Shown here: one piece after another, positions 1-8,032 of the stretch
Numbering within the stretch: position 1 is the stretch's first letter
How the letters are laid out: each line of letters opens with the position of its first letter
Origin: Bog-473 sp963824195
Lineage (GTDB): Bacteria; Actinomycetota; Acidimicrobiia; Acidimicrobiales; RAAP-2
DNA: 64,000 nucleotides
Direction: 5' to 3'
Assembly (NCBI GenBank): GCA_963824195.1
Contig: CAWGOJ010000010.1
Location: 98,716 to 162,715, forward strand
Translations under genes and position numbers: made by a program
Notes under the pieces: model-generated
What the model was told of the DNA's origin: nothing
Seen by the model: the letters and a program-made list of their open reading frames with translations, nothing else
The model's database searches: none

Positions 1-954
1 GTCGTCGACGGGTGGCGCCCCGGTCGCTGCCACCCATGTGTGCCCGCCATCGCTGCTGCGTAGGAGCTCTCCCTTGGCCGGCACGACGTCGCTCACCGTC
101 GTGGTCGTCGTGCCGGCGGCGATGCACGTCGACGTGCTCAGGCAGGCGGCACTCTGGAGCAGGCCGGCGCCCGGGGGGACGGTCGCCAGGGACCAGGTCT
201 GCCCGCTGTCCGCGCTCACCGCGACGGCGCCCTCCCCGTGGCCGTTGCTCGTGGGCACGTAGCCGGCGACGATGCACGGGCCGCCGGCGGTGCACGAGAG
301 GTCGTCGCCGGCGAGGAACAGAGACGGGAGATCACCCTCCTGCTGCCAGCTCTGCCCGAAGTCGGCGCTGTGGGCGGACCAGGTCGAGGTGCCGTCACTG
401 ACGATGGCGGTGCAGTCGGACGTGGTGGCGCACTCCACGGAGGTCAGCGTGAGCGCGTTCGTGGGCGCCGTCGCCGGCGACCAGGTCGTGCCGGCATCGA
501 CGGTCGTCACCACGACACCGCTCCCCGGGAGCGACGCCCCGTTCGAGCCGACCGCCATGCAGTCGGTCGGGGTCGGACACGAGACCCCGCTCAATTGCGG
601 TGTGCTCCCGCCGGCCACCTCTTGCGCCTTCCATCCGATGCCGCCATCGGTGGTGGCGACGATGACCTTGGCCCCCGCGGCCGCGGGATTCGGCCCGGCG
701 ACCCCGACCGCCCAGCAGCGTTTGGCGGTCGGGCACGACACCGCACCGAGCTCGCCGGTGCCGCTCGGCGCCGGCTGCCCGACGACGAGAGGGGTGCCCT
801 TCGCCTCACCGAGCACGCGCGCCGCCCGGGGCGAGCTCGGGTGTCCGGTAAGGGCACAGCCCGACGCGGTGGCCGCCAGCGCAACAAGGAGGAGAGTCAG
901 GCCGCCGCCGCGTCGCCAGGCACGCCGGTCTCGAGGCACGGAGCGTGGAAGCAC
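1..954 (-). CDS. Exported beta-propeller lipoprotein with Asp-box repeats, C-terminus cut off
   Basis: The frame is open from a GTG at 954 to the window edge (318 codons, no stop), so the gene is partial. An Arg-rich start is followed by a hydrophobic stretch and a lipobox-like ASGC, which makes Cys33 the likely lipidated residue. The visible part has five repeats of about 46-52 residues. Each repeat carries a C-x5-C pair (74/80, 126/132, 175/181, 221/227, 271/277), and Asp-box motifs such as SADSGQTW and SSDGGHTW recur between the pairs. This is a BNR/Ycf48-like propeller architecture on the outer face of the membrane, probably with one disulfide per blade (inference). The ligand is unknown. 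A second possible start is GTG 939. It is divergent from marP. Confidence 0.75.
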   Translation of the reverse strand, partial: MLPRSVPRDRRAWRRGGGLTLLLVALAATASGCALTGHPSSPRAARVLGEAKGTPLVVGQPAPSGTGELGAVSCPTAKRCWAVGVAGPNPAAAGAKVIVATTDGGIGWKAQEVAGGSTPQLSGVSCPTPTDCMAVGSNGASLPGSGVVVTTVDAGTTWSPATAPTNALTLTSVECATTSDCTAIVSDGTSTWSAHSADFGQSWQQEGDLPSLFLAGDDLSCTAGGPCIVAGYVPTSNGHGEGAVAVSADSGQTWSLATVPPGAGLLQSAACLSTSTCIAAGTTTTTVSDVVPAKGELLRSSDGGHTWVAATGAPPVDD

Positions 955-963
955 GGCAGGACG

Positions 964-969
964 ACAATA
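964..969 (-). promoter_or_regulatory. -10 hexamer of the lipoprotein gene
   Basis: TATTGT on the minus strand lies 9 bases before the GTG at 954. There is no Shine-Dalgarno between them, so a leaderless or nearly leaderless transcript is likely. Confidence 0.4.
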
Positions 970-1004
970 GCGGTGGGGGGTGCAATTTCTGGTGCACCGT
1001 TGGG

Positions 1005-1010
1005 TACCCT
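1005..1010 (+). promoter_or_regulatory. Leaderless -10 hexamer of marP
   Basis: TACCCT ends 6 bases before the GTG at 1017, so transcription would begin at or next to the start codon. This supports the GTG over the upstream ATG at 945, which would overlap the divergent lipoprotein gene. Confidence 0.5.
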
Positions 1011-1016
1011 CGCACG

Positions 1017-2201
1017 GTGGATTGGGTGGACCTGCTGATCATCGGGCTGATGCTGCTGGCCGCCGTCCACGGGCTGCGACTGGGCGCCCTGGTGCAGATC
1101 CTGACGTTCGGGGGCTTCCTCGTGGGCTTCCTGCTCGGGACCCTGGTGTGGGTGCCTCTGCTCGGCGACGGCCACCGCGATGTCACCCGCTCGGTTCTCC
1201 TCGTGGCGCTGGTCTTGCTGACGGCCTGCACCTTCGGCTTCGCCGGCCGGGTCCTGGGCACCTGGAGCAACGTCACCGTGCGCCGGCACAACCTGGGCCA
1301 TGTCGACGCGGTCCTCGGTGTGGGGGTGGCCGTCTTCGCCGTCCTGCTGTCCGTCTGGCTGGTGGCGGCCGTCTTCACGTCCCCGAACAGCCGCTTCACC
1401 TCCCTGGACGCGGCCGTGGCCAAGTCCGACATCCTCCACTCAATCGACCGGATCCTGCCCCAGGCGCCTTCGATCTTCAACGACCTGCAGACCTTCCTGA
1501 ACAACCAGGGGTTCCCCCAGGTCTTCACCACACTCACGCCGCCCTCGACGCCATCGGTCTCGACACCGTCGAACGCGGAAACCCGCGCCCTCGCGGACCC
1601 GGCGGTCTTCTCGACCGTCAAGATCCTGGGCACGGCGTGCAACAACGAGCAGGAGGGGTCGGGCTTCGTGGTCGGTCCGGGACTGGTGGCCACCAATGCC
1701 CATGTCGTCGCGGGGGAGGGCAGCGGCAACACGCAGGTGATCGTCGACAACAACGCCTATGCCGCCACGCCCGTGCTCTTCGACCCCTCGTTCGACCTGG
1801 CCGTGCTGCGCACCGATGCGCCACTGGGCCCGGTCCTGACCATCAGCCCGAACCTGGTCCCCCGGGGCACGCAGGCGGCGCTCCTCGGGTACCCCGAGGA
1901 CGGGCCTCTCAGGATCGACCCCGCCGGTGTCACCGAGGAGGTCACCGCCATCGGCAAGGACATCTACAACAACGGGTCCGTCACCCGCGGCGTCTACGCC
2001 CTGGACGCCAACGTCGAGCCGGGGAACTCGGGGGGGCCACTGCTGGGGCCGGGTGGCCAGGTCATCGGCGTTGTTTTCTCCCGCTCCACCGTCTACCAGG
2101 AAGTCGGCTACGCCCTGACCTCCCCAGGGGTCCTGGCCCGCGTGCAGGCGGCCACGCTTCACCGCGCGGCGGTGAACACCGGTCCGTGCATCAGCAGCTG
2201 A
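1017..2201 (+). CDS. marP: MarP-like membrane serine protease (CvpA domain plus trypsin-like domain)
   Basis: The 394-residue product begins with hydrophobic segments of the CvpA/colicin-V type (about residues 3-120). A linker follows, then a periplasmic chymotrypsin-fold protease. The catalytic triad is visible: His229 in TNAHVV, Asp260 in SFDLAVL and Ser338 in EPGNSGGPL. These lie close to the positions known for mycobacterial MarP, and Cys208 and Cys391 match the pair that forms its activating disulfide. MarP is known for acid and oxidative-stress resistance in mycobacteria; that role here is inferred. The GTG start at 1017 was chosen for its leaderless -10 and because the protein then begins VDWVDLL, as in homologues. 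GH15 follows after 18 bases. Confidence 0.85.
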   Translation: MDWVDLLIIGLMLLAAVHGLRLGALVQILTFGGFLVGFLLGTLVWVPLLGDGHRDVTRSVLLVALVLLTACTFGFAGRVLGTWSNVTVRRHNLGHVDAVLGVGVAVFAVLLSVWLVAAVFTSPNSRFTSLDAAVAKSDILHSIDRILPQAPSIFNDLQTFLNNQGFPQVFTTLTPPSTPSVSTPSNAETRALADPAVFSTVKILGTACNNEQEGSGFVVGPGLVATNAHVVAGEGSGNTQVIVDNNAYAATPVLFDPSFDLAVLRTDAPLGPVLTISPNLVPRGTQAALLGYPEDGPLRIDPAGVTEEVTAIGKDIYNNGSVTRGVYALDANVEPGNSGGPLLGPGGQVIGVVFSRSTVYQEVGYALTSPGVLARVQAATLHRAAVNTGPCISS

Positions 2202-2219
2202 GCAGGCAAGAATGAGTCC

Positions 2220-4121
2220 ATGAGTCTGCCGATCGAGGACTACGCCGTCATCGGGGACCTGCACACCGCCGCCCTCGTCGGAATGGACGGCTCGGTCGAC
2301 TGGCTGTGCCTCCCGCACTTCGACTCGGCGTCGTGCTTCGCCCGGCTGCTCGGCAACGAGTCCCACGGCTTCTGGAAGATCGCGCCGGTCGGACCGCCGG
2401 AGTCGATCCTGGCGACGCGCCGCTGGTACCGGGCCGACTCGCTCGTGCTCGAGACCGAGTTCGACACCCCGACCGGCACGGTGCGCGTCACGGACTGCAT
2501 GCCGGTGCGGGACACCCACCCGCACCTCGTTCGCTCCGTCGAGGGCATCAGCGGCACGGTCGACATGCACATGGACCTCGCCGTCCGCTTCGACTACGGC
2601 GAGGTCGTCCCCTGGGTCACCTCGCACGAGGGCCTGGTGCGCCTCACCGCGGGGCCCGACTCCCTGGCGCTCTGGCACCGGGTCGAGCCCGTCGGCAAGG
2701 ACTTGCACACGGTGGCGGACTTCACCGTCACCGAGAGACAGCGCTTCCCCTTCACCCTGGTGTGGCACCCCTCGCCCGAGGAGCCGCCGCCGCCGCTCGA
2801 CAGCCACTACGCGGTGCACCTGACCGAGGCCTACTGGACCGAATGGGCGCAGCAGTGCTGCTACGAGGGGCCCTACCAGGAGGCGGTGGTGCGCTCGCTG
2901 ATCACGCTGAAGGCGCTGACGTACGAGCCGACGGGCGGCATCGTGGCGGCCGCGACGACCTCGCTGCCCGAGGCGCTGGGTGGCAACCGGAACTGGGATT
3001 ACCGGTTCTGCTGGCTGCGCGATGCGACGCTCACCCTGGAGTCGCTGATGCGGGGCGGCTACTACACCGAGGCGATGGCGTGGCGGGACTGGCTCCTGCG
3101 TGCCGTGGCGGGCGACGTCTCGAAGCTGCAGATCATGTACGGGCCCGGAGGGGAGCGGCGGCTCGACGAGTGGGAGGCGTCCTGGCTGCCCGGCTACGAG
3201 AACTCGGCCCCGGTGCGGATCGGGAACGCGGCGTCGGAGCAGTACCAGCTCGACGTGTACGGCGAGGTCATGTCGGCCCTGTACGCGTCGGCCAAGACAG
3301 AGGGCGTGCACAGCCATGCGACCTGGGCCCTGCAGGTCCAGCTGATCGGCTTTCTCGAGAATGGGTGGCGCGAGCCCGACGACGGCATCTGGGAGGTGCG
3401 CGGCCCTCGCCGGCACTTCACGCACTCCAAGGTCATGGCGTGGGTCGCGGTGGACCGCGCCGTCCGCACGCTCGAGGAGTGGCCCGACCTCGAAGGGCCG
3501 CTCGAGAAGTGGCGCACGATGCGGAACGACATCTTCACCGAGGTCTGCGAGAAGGGCTACAACGAGGACGTCGGTGCCTTCACGCAGTACTACGGCTCGG
3601 ACCAGCTCGACGCCAGCGTCCTCATGATCCCGCTCGTGGGGTTTCTCCCGCCGAGCGACCCCCGGGTGGTGAGCACCGTCGAGGCCGTGCAGCGCGATCT
3701 CATCGACCACGGGTTCGTCCTGCGGTACCGCACCGACGACGACGGTGCCGTGGACGGGCTGACCGGTCGGGAGGGGGCGTTCCTCGCCTGCTCGTTCTGG
3801 CTTGTGGACTGCCTGCACATGATCGGGCGCGAGGAGGACGCCAAGGAGCTCTTCGAACGGCTGCTGGCCCTGCGCAACGACCTCGGCCTGCTCTCCGAGG
3901 AGTACGACCCGTTGGCGGGGCGGCTGGTGGGGAACTTCCCCCAGGCCTTCTCCCACGTCTCGCTCGTCAACTCTGCCTTCCGCCTGAGCGGTTCCGATCC
4001 GCTCGCTCTCGTCTATGAGGGCTCACGCCTGGTGGCGGACACGATCTCCGCGCCCAGGTTGCAGCGGATGAAGAAGCTTGGCCGGGTCGCCGTGCGACGC
4101 CGGGTGGCCGCGCCGCGGTGA
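2220..4121 (+). CDS. Glycoside hydrolase family 15 (trehalase/glucoamylase-like)
   Basis: The 633-residue protein has the full GH15 layout. An N-terminal beta-rich domain opens with IEDYAVIGDLHTAALVG and GSVDWLCLP. It is followed by an (alpha/alpha)6 barrel with NWDYRFCWLRDATLTL, QLDVYGEVMSALY and SEEYDP. The acidic residues in the last two motifs are the likely general acid and base (inference from the family). No signal peptide is seen, so it is cytosolic. Actinobacterial members of this size are often trehalases, but glucoamylase or dextranase activity cannot be excluded. It follows marP by 18 bases. The next gene is a glucose-dehydrogenase-type enzyme, which would fit oxidation of released glucose. 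Confidence 0.85.
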   Translation: MSLPIEDYAVIGDLHTAALVGMDGSVDWLCLPHFDSASCFARLLGNESHGFWKIAPVGPPESILATRRWYRADSLVLETEFDTPTGTVRVTDCMPVRDTHPHLVRSVEGISGTVDMHMDLAVRFDYGEVVPWVTSHEGLVRLTAGPDSLALWHRVEPVGKDLHTVADFTVTERQRFPFTLVWHPSPEEPPPPLDSHYAVHLTEAYWTEWAQQCCYEGPYQEAVVRSLITLKALTYEPTGGIVAAATTSLPEALGGNRNWDYRFCWLRDATLTLESLMRGGYYTEAMAWRDWLLRAVAGDVSKLQIMYGPGGERRLDEWEASWLPGYENSAPVRIGNAASEQYQLDVYGEVMSALYASAKTEGVHSHATWALQVQLIGFLENGWREPDDGIWEVRGPRRHFTHSKVMAWVAVDRAVRTLEEWPDLEGPLEKWRTMRNDIFTEVCEKGYNEDVGAFTQYYGSDQLDASVLMIPLVGFLPPSDPRVVSTVEAVQRDLIDHGFVLRYRTDDDGAVDGLTGREGAFLACSFWLVDCLHMIGREEDAKELFERLLALRNDLGLLSEEYDPLAGRLVGNFPQAFSHVSLVNSAFRLSGSDPLALVYEGSRLVADTISAPRLQRMKKLGRVAVRRRVAAPR

Positions 4122-4166
4122 GCGGTACGGCCCACCGGAGACGGGGAGGAGGAAGGTGACGGAGGC

Positions 4167-5217
4167 ATGAAGGCACTCACCGTCGTCCCGCTGCAGTCCG
4201 GCACCGCCGCGCTCTCGGACATGCCTGAGCCGCCCGAGTCCGACGGCCCCGTGCTGGTCGAGACGCTGGCCGTCGGCGTCTGCGGCACGGACATCGAGAT
4301 CCTCTCGGGTGAGTACGGGTGGGCGCCGCCCGGCGAGGAGCGCCTGGTGCTCGGCCACGAGTCCCTCGGGCGGGTGCTCGAGGCACCGGAGGGCGTGGGA
4401 TTGGCCGAGGGAGACCTGGTCGTCGGCATCGTCCGCCGGCCCGACCCCGTGCCGTGCCCGAGTTGCGGTGTGCTCGAGTGGGACTTCTGCCGCAACGGGC
4501 AGTACACCGAGCGGGGGATCAAGGAGCACCACGGCTACTGCTCGGAGCGCTACCGGATCACACACGAGTATGTCGTCAAGGTCGACCCGGGCCTCGGCCT
4601 CCTCGGCGTCCTGCTCGAGCCCACCAGCGTCGTCGCCAAGGCCTGGGAGCAGGTGGACCGGGTGGGCGGCCGCGCCCACTGGGCGCCCAAGACCGTGCTG
4701 GTCACCGGGGCGGGGCCGATCGGGCTGCTGGCCGCGCTGATCGGAGTCCAGCGCGGCCTCGAGGTGCACGTGCTCGACCAGGTGACCGGGGGCGTGAAGC
4801 CCGACCTCGTGCGCGACCTCGGCGCCAGTTACCACACGGGCAAGGTGGCCGATGCGTGCCAGGATCCGGACGTGGTGATCGAGTGCACCGGTGTCCCGGC
4901 GCTCGTGTTCGATGCCATGACCAACGTCGGCACCGGAGGTGTCGTGTGCCTCACCGGGGTCTCCTCGGGTGGGCACGTGATCGACGTCGACGAAGGTCTC
5001 CTCAACCGTTCCATGGTGCTCGAGAACGTCGCCGTCGTCGGGTCCGTCAACGCCAACCGCCGGCACTACGAGGCGGCAGCCGACGCGCTGGCCAAAGCGG
5101 ACCGGACCTGGCTCGAGCGGCTGGTGACCCGGCGCGTCCCGCTCCGACCGCTGGGAGGATGCGCTCCGGCGCCAGCCCGACGACGTCAAGGTCGTCATAG
5201 AGGTGAACGCGGTGTGA
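4167..5217 (+). pseudogene. Zinc-dependent glucose 1-dehydrogenase-type MDR enzyme, interrupted by a one-base frameshift
   Basis: The frame starts at ATG 4167 after GGAGGAAGG-type ribosome-binding sequence. It shows medium-chain dehydrogenase features: GVCGTDIEIL with catalytic Cys39, LGHESLG with His64 and Glu65, a Cys-rich loop (97, 100, 108), and the Rossmann motif VTGAGPIGL. The match is to the glucose/galactose 1-dehydrogenase branch. Near 5144-5145 the reading frame breaks. In the next frame the expected C-terminus continues as RWEDALRRQPDDVKVV and ends in TGA at 5215-5217. Removing one C from CTCCGACC restores LDRWEDAL and a 349-residue enzyme. Without the correction the gene reads through into the metallo-hydrolase. 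A sequencing or assembly error is as likely as a real mutation. Confidence 0.8.
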
Positions 5218-6233
5218 GCGGGAGGCACGCGCACGGCGGGCACTCGCACCGCCATCCCGATGCAGGCCTGCACGTGCATGACCCCGAGAGTGGCGACGCC
5301 ATCCCGGCCGTCCCGCCGCCGCGTTCCATCGCCGCCGGTGTCCTCGAGATCGACACCATGCTCGGCGGCTGGGAGCGGGTGACGGCCGGCTACCTGATTG
5401 AGGGGCCGGCACCGGTGCTCATCGAGACCGGGAGTCAGACCTCGGTGCCGGTGCTGCTCGCCGCGCTGGGCCAGATCGGGGTCGGCCCCGCGGAGTTGGC
5501 CGGAGTGGCGGTCACCCACATCCATCTCGACCACGCGGGTGGCGTCGGGGACGTGGCCCGCGCCTTCCCCTCGGCCACGGTCTACGTGCACGAGAAGGGG
5601 GCCCGGCACCTGGCCGACCCGACCCGCCTCATCGACTCCGCGGCGCGCGTCTACGGCCCGCTGCTCGACTCCCTCTACGGCCGCCTGGCCCCCACGCCGT
5701 CCGAGCGCCTCCACGTGCTCGACGACGGCGAGGAGATCGAGGTCGGCCCGGGCCGCACCCTCGTCGCAGTGGACTCACCGGGGCACGCCAAGCACCACGT
5801 GGGGCTGCACGACTCCCTCAGCGGAGTGCTGTTCGCGGGTGACGCCGTCGGCGTGAAGCTGCCCGACGGCGGGGTGCTGCGCCCCTCGACCCCGCCCCCG
5901 GACTTCGACCTGGACCAGGCGATCACCTCGCTGGGCAAGTTCGCGGCGCGCCGTCCGTCGGGCATCGCGCTGGCCCACTACGGGCTGCTCGAGCGGCCGG
6001 AGGAGCTCCTGGCCGAGGCGGAGGAGACGCTGCGCCTGTGGGCCGAGACGGCGGAGAAGGCCTACCGGGAGGGGGCCGACATCGCCGATGCCCTGGCGAC
6101 CCGCTTCGACCCGCTGCTGGGCGATATCGACGCCGCCCACAAGGAGAAGCTCGACATCATGAACGGCGTCCATTCGAACGCGGCCGGTTTCCAGCGCTGG
6201 CTCGAAGGGCGCGACACCGCCGCCAAGACCTGA
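5214..6233 (+). CDS. Metallo-beta-lactamase-fold hydrolase with a His-rich N-terminus
   Basis: The 339-residue protein begins at GTG 5214, which overlaps the TGA of the dehydrogenase (GTGTGA), so the two are translationally coupled. The metal-binding motifs of the MBL fold are complete: THIHLDHAGG, DSPGHAKHH, FAGDAVG and ALAHYG. The C-terminal 80 residues are helical. The first 25 residues hold a His cluster (HAHGGHSHRHPD), suggestive of metal acquisition or a flexible metal-buffering tail. The substrate is unknown; glyoxalase II-like thioesters and quorum lactones are both possible for the fold. A later start at ATG 5358 would drop the His tail. Confidence 0.75.
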   Translation: MSGRHAHGGHSHRHPDAGLHVHDPESGDAIPAVPPPRSIAAGVLEIDTMLGGWERVTAGYLIEGPAPVLIETGSQTSVPVLLAALGQIGVGPAELAGVAVTHIHLDHAGGVGDVARAFPSATVYVHEKGARHLADPTRLIDSAARVYGPLLDSLYGRLAPTPSERLHVLDDGEEIEVGPGRTLVAVDSPGHAKHHVGLHDSLSGVLFAGDAVGVKLPDGGVLRPSTPPPDFDLDQAITSLGKFAARRPSGIALAHYGLLERPEELLAEAEETLRLWAETAEKAYREGADIADALATRFDPLLGDIDAAHKEKLDIMNGVHSNAAGFQRWLEGRDTAAKT

Positions 6234-6266
6234 GGGCGCCGGCGGGTCCGGCCCGGCCGTCCGGGC

Positions 6267-6539
6267 TCAGACGACGAGCTTGGCCCGCAGCTCCTCTTGG
6301 CGGATCTCAAAGTCGTCCAGAGAGATCCGTCCTTCGGCCAGGTCTTCGTGGAGCGCGGCGAACTGCTCGAGCAGCTGCGTCTGGTCGACCTCGTCGGCCG
6401 ATTGGATGCTCGAGGGCTGGCCGCTCGCGGCAGCCTTGTCCTCTCGCCGCGAGAGGCGGTCGTCCATCTTCGCCTTGGCCCTGTCCTTCTTGGCCTGGTC
6501 GCGCTGCAGTTTTCCGAATGTCGAACGTCCGCGTGCCAC
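6267..6539 (-). CDS. Small charged protein with SHOCT-like C-terminal motif
   Basis: The 90-residue product starts at GTG 6539 behind AAGGAG with 6-7 base spacing. The first half is very basic (KKDRAKAKMDDRLSRRED). The last 40 residues (LLEQFAALHEDLAEGRISLDDFEIRQEEL, read as two amphipathic helices) resemble the SHOCT short C-terminal domain, which usually mediates oligomerisation. No enzymatic motif is present. It lies between the MBL hydrolase, which converges on it, and tRNA-Ser. Confidence 0.6.
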   Translation of the reverse strand: MARGRSTFGKLQRDQAKKDRAKAKMDDRLSRREDKAAASGQPSSIQSADEVDQTQLLEQFAALHEDLAEGRISLDDFEIRQEELRAKLVV

Positions 6540-6651
6540 GGTTCACTCCTTTCCGGCCGCCGGGGAACGACCAGGTGCTGCCGGCAAGGCGCCTGCCCTG
6601 CCGCTGTTCTGTCGCATTTCGCCCATGCGACGGGCCTTCACGGGCCCCGAG

Positions 6652-6737
6652 CGGAGGAGGTGGGATTTGAACCCACGGTACCCATGAGGCACAACGGTTT
6701 TCGAGACCGTCCGATTCGGCCGCTCTCGCACTCCTCC
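6652..6737 (-). tRNA. tRNA-Ser (anticodon CGA)
   Basis: An 86-base cloverleaf reads on the minus strand. The acceptor stem is GGAGGAG/CTCCTCC with discriminator G. The anticodon loop is CTCGAAA in the stem ACGGT/ACCGT, and a long variable arm is present as expected for serine. The CCA end is not encoded. Confidence 0.95.
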
Positions 6738-7384
6738 AGGGGGCATGTTAGTCGCTCTGACCTGGTCCGGAGGCTCGGGGCGGCGTCAGGAGGCCCCTCC
6801 TCGGTGCGAAGGGGGAGGTCAGGAAGGTGCCATGCGTTGACGCTCACCGCATCGGCCAGCCGACCGGGCGGTTCGTCCGGGGCGGGCCGACACCGGCATT
6901 GCGAGGCGCCACCAAGGGCGCTGATCCTGCGATCCGGGGTCCAGGCACCAGCGTTGACGACGCATCTGCGCACGTTTCGGCCCTCTGGCGGCTGGCGGTG
7001 GGATCGCGGTGCAGTGATTGATTCCGCGGGTGCGGTCGCGCTGCACATCCGGCGCTGATTCGACCGTGCCTTGATCGACGGGGATTCAAAAGGGGGTAAC
7101 AGAGTTGACGCAAGCGTCACTCACCATGCAGGACACAAGGGTCCCGTGCCAGTGTCGTCACGCCGGAGCGGTGCCGCGCTGCGTGCGCCGAGCACCATCG
7201 CTTCACCTACCCACGCGACGATCCGTGCCTCAGGAGGGAGGTGGACGGACCCGTCCCGCGTTCGAGCGGCAGACGCCGCAGACAACCCAGGACCTGGTGC
7301 GGACCACCGCTGCACGCAGTTGAGGGCCGCGGCGCTTCCGCCGAGCCCTTCGCTCCGGCATGGCCGCGGGCCGGATCCGCCGGG
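6738..7384. other. 647-base stretch without a convincing gene
   Basis: The frames that stay open here have poor codon bias and no recognisable domain. A TTG at 7105 preceded by AGGGGG could open a 72-codon Cys/Arg-rich frame to 7323, but nothing supports it as a protein. Upstream signals for the minus-strand tRNA-Ser should lie at the left end. Confidence 0.4.
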
Positions 7385-7924
7385 TCAGCCGCGATCGCTA
7401 CGCCCTGGGCCAACTGACCCGTCGGGCGCCGCCCGTGGTTTCGGTCGGTCACTGCCATCGGCTGGGGGGACGCTCGCGGCCGACCCTGTGCGATCGGCCC
7501 GCTTCCCTGTGAAGAACGAGGTCAGGAGTGCGCCGCATTCGTCCGCCCGCACGCCGTCGGTGACTTCTAGTTCGTGGTTCAGCCGAGGGTCGGCACAGAG
7601 GTTGTAGAGCGTGCCGCAAGCTCCGGCACGGGGGTCGCTGGCCCCGAAGACGAGCCGGCCGACCCTGGCGGCGACCAGGGCGCCGGCGCACATGGGGCAG
7701 GGCTCGAGCGTGACCACGACGGTGACGTCGGAGAGCCGCCAATTGCCGATGGCGGCGGCGGTGTCGCGCAGGGCCAACATCTCCGCATGGGCGGTCGGGT
7801 CTGCGGTGCGTTCGCGCTCATTGTGGCGTGACGCCACCACGAATCCGCCGACGATCGTGACGGCACCCACCGGAACTTCGCCCTCTTGTGCAGCGGCGCG
7901 GGCTTCCACCAGGGCGAGCGCCAT
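7385..7924 (-). CDS. tadA: tRNA-specific adenosine deaminase
   Basis: The product converts wobble A34 to inosine in tRNA-Arg(ACG). The zinc and catalytic motifs are visible: His46-Ala-Glu48 in TAHAEML, and Pro-Cys76-Pro-Met-Cys79 in EPCPMCAGAL. The core ends near residue 145 (ECGALLTSFFTGKR). About 35 further Pro/Arg/Ser-rich residues follow that TadA proteins normally lack; they look disordered. The ATG at 7924 is the only usable start, since an in-frame stop lies 35 codons upstream. It follows the repeat-rich membrane protein on the same strand by 108 bases. Confidence 0.88.
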   Translation of the reverse strand: MALALVEARAAAQEGEVPVGAVTIVGGFVVASRHNERERTADPTAHAEMLALRDTAAAIGNWRLSDVTVVVTLEPCPMCAGALVAARVGRLVFGASDPRAGACGTLYNLCADPRLNHELEVTDGVRADECGALLTSFFTGKRADRTGSAASVPPADGSDRPKPRAAPDGSVGPGRSDRG

Positions 7925-8032
7925 GGCGTCATCGTCGCTCAGCGGTGTGGGTGTATCGGCGGTGGCGATGCCCCAGTATGCGAGGTCGGGGCACGGGCGA
8001 GGAAGTCCGCCGCCGTCCGAGCGCTGGTCTGC

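Noticed and set aside
238..1038. Plus-strand frame over the first kilobase
   Set aside because: The minus-strand lipoprotein with regular Cys-pair and Asp-box repeats is clearly the coding frame.
1440..3956. 838-codon minus-strand frame opposite marP and GH15
   Set aside because: Antisense of two well-supported genes; no recognisable motif.
4167..6233. A genuine dehydrogenase-hydrolase fusion protein
   Set aside because: The dehydrogenase C-terminus and stop codon exist in another frame, so the fusion comes from a one-base insertion.
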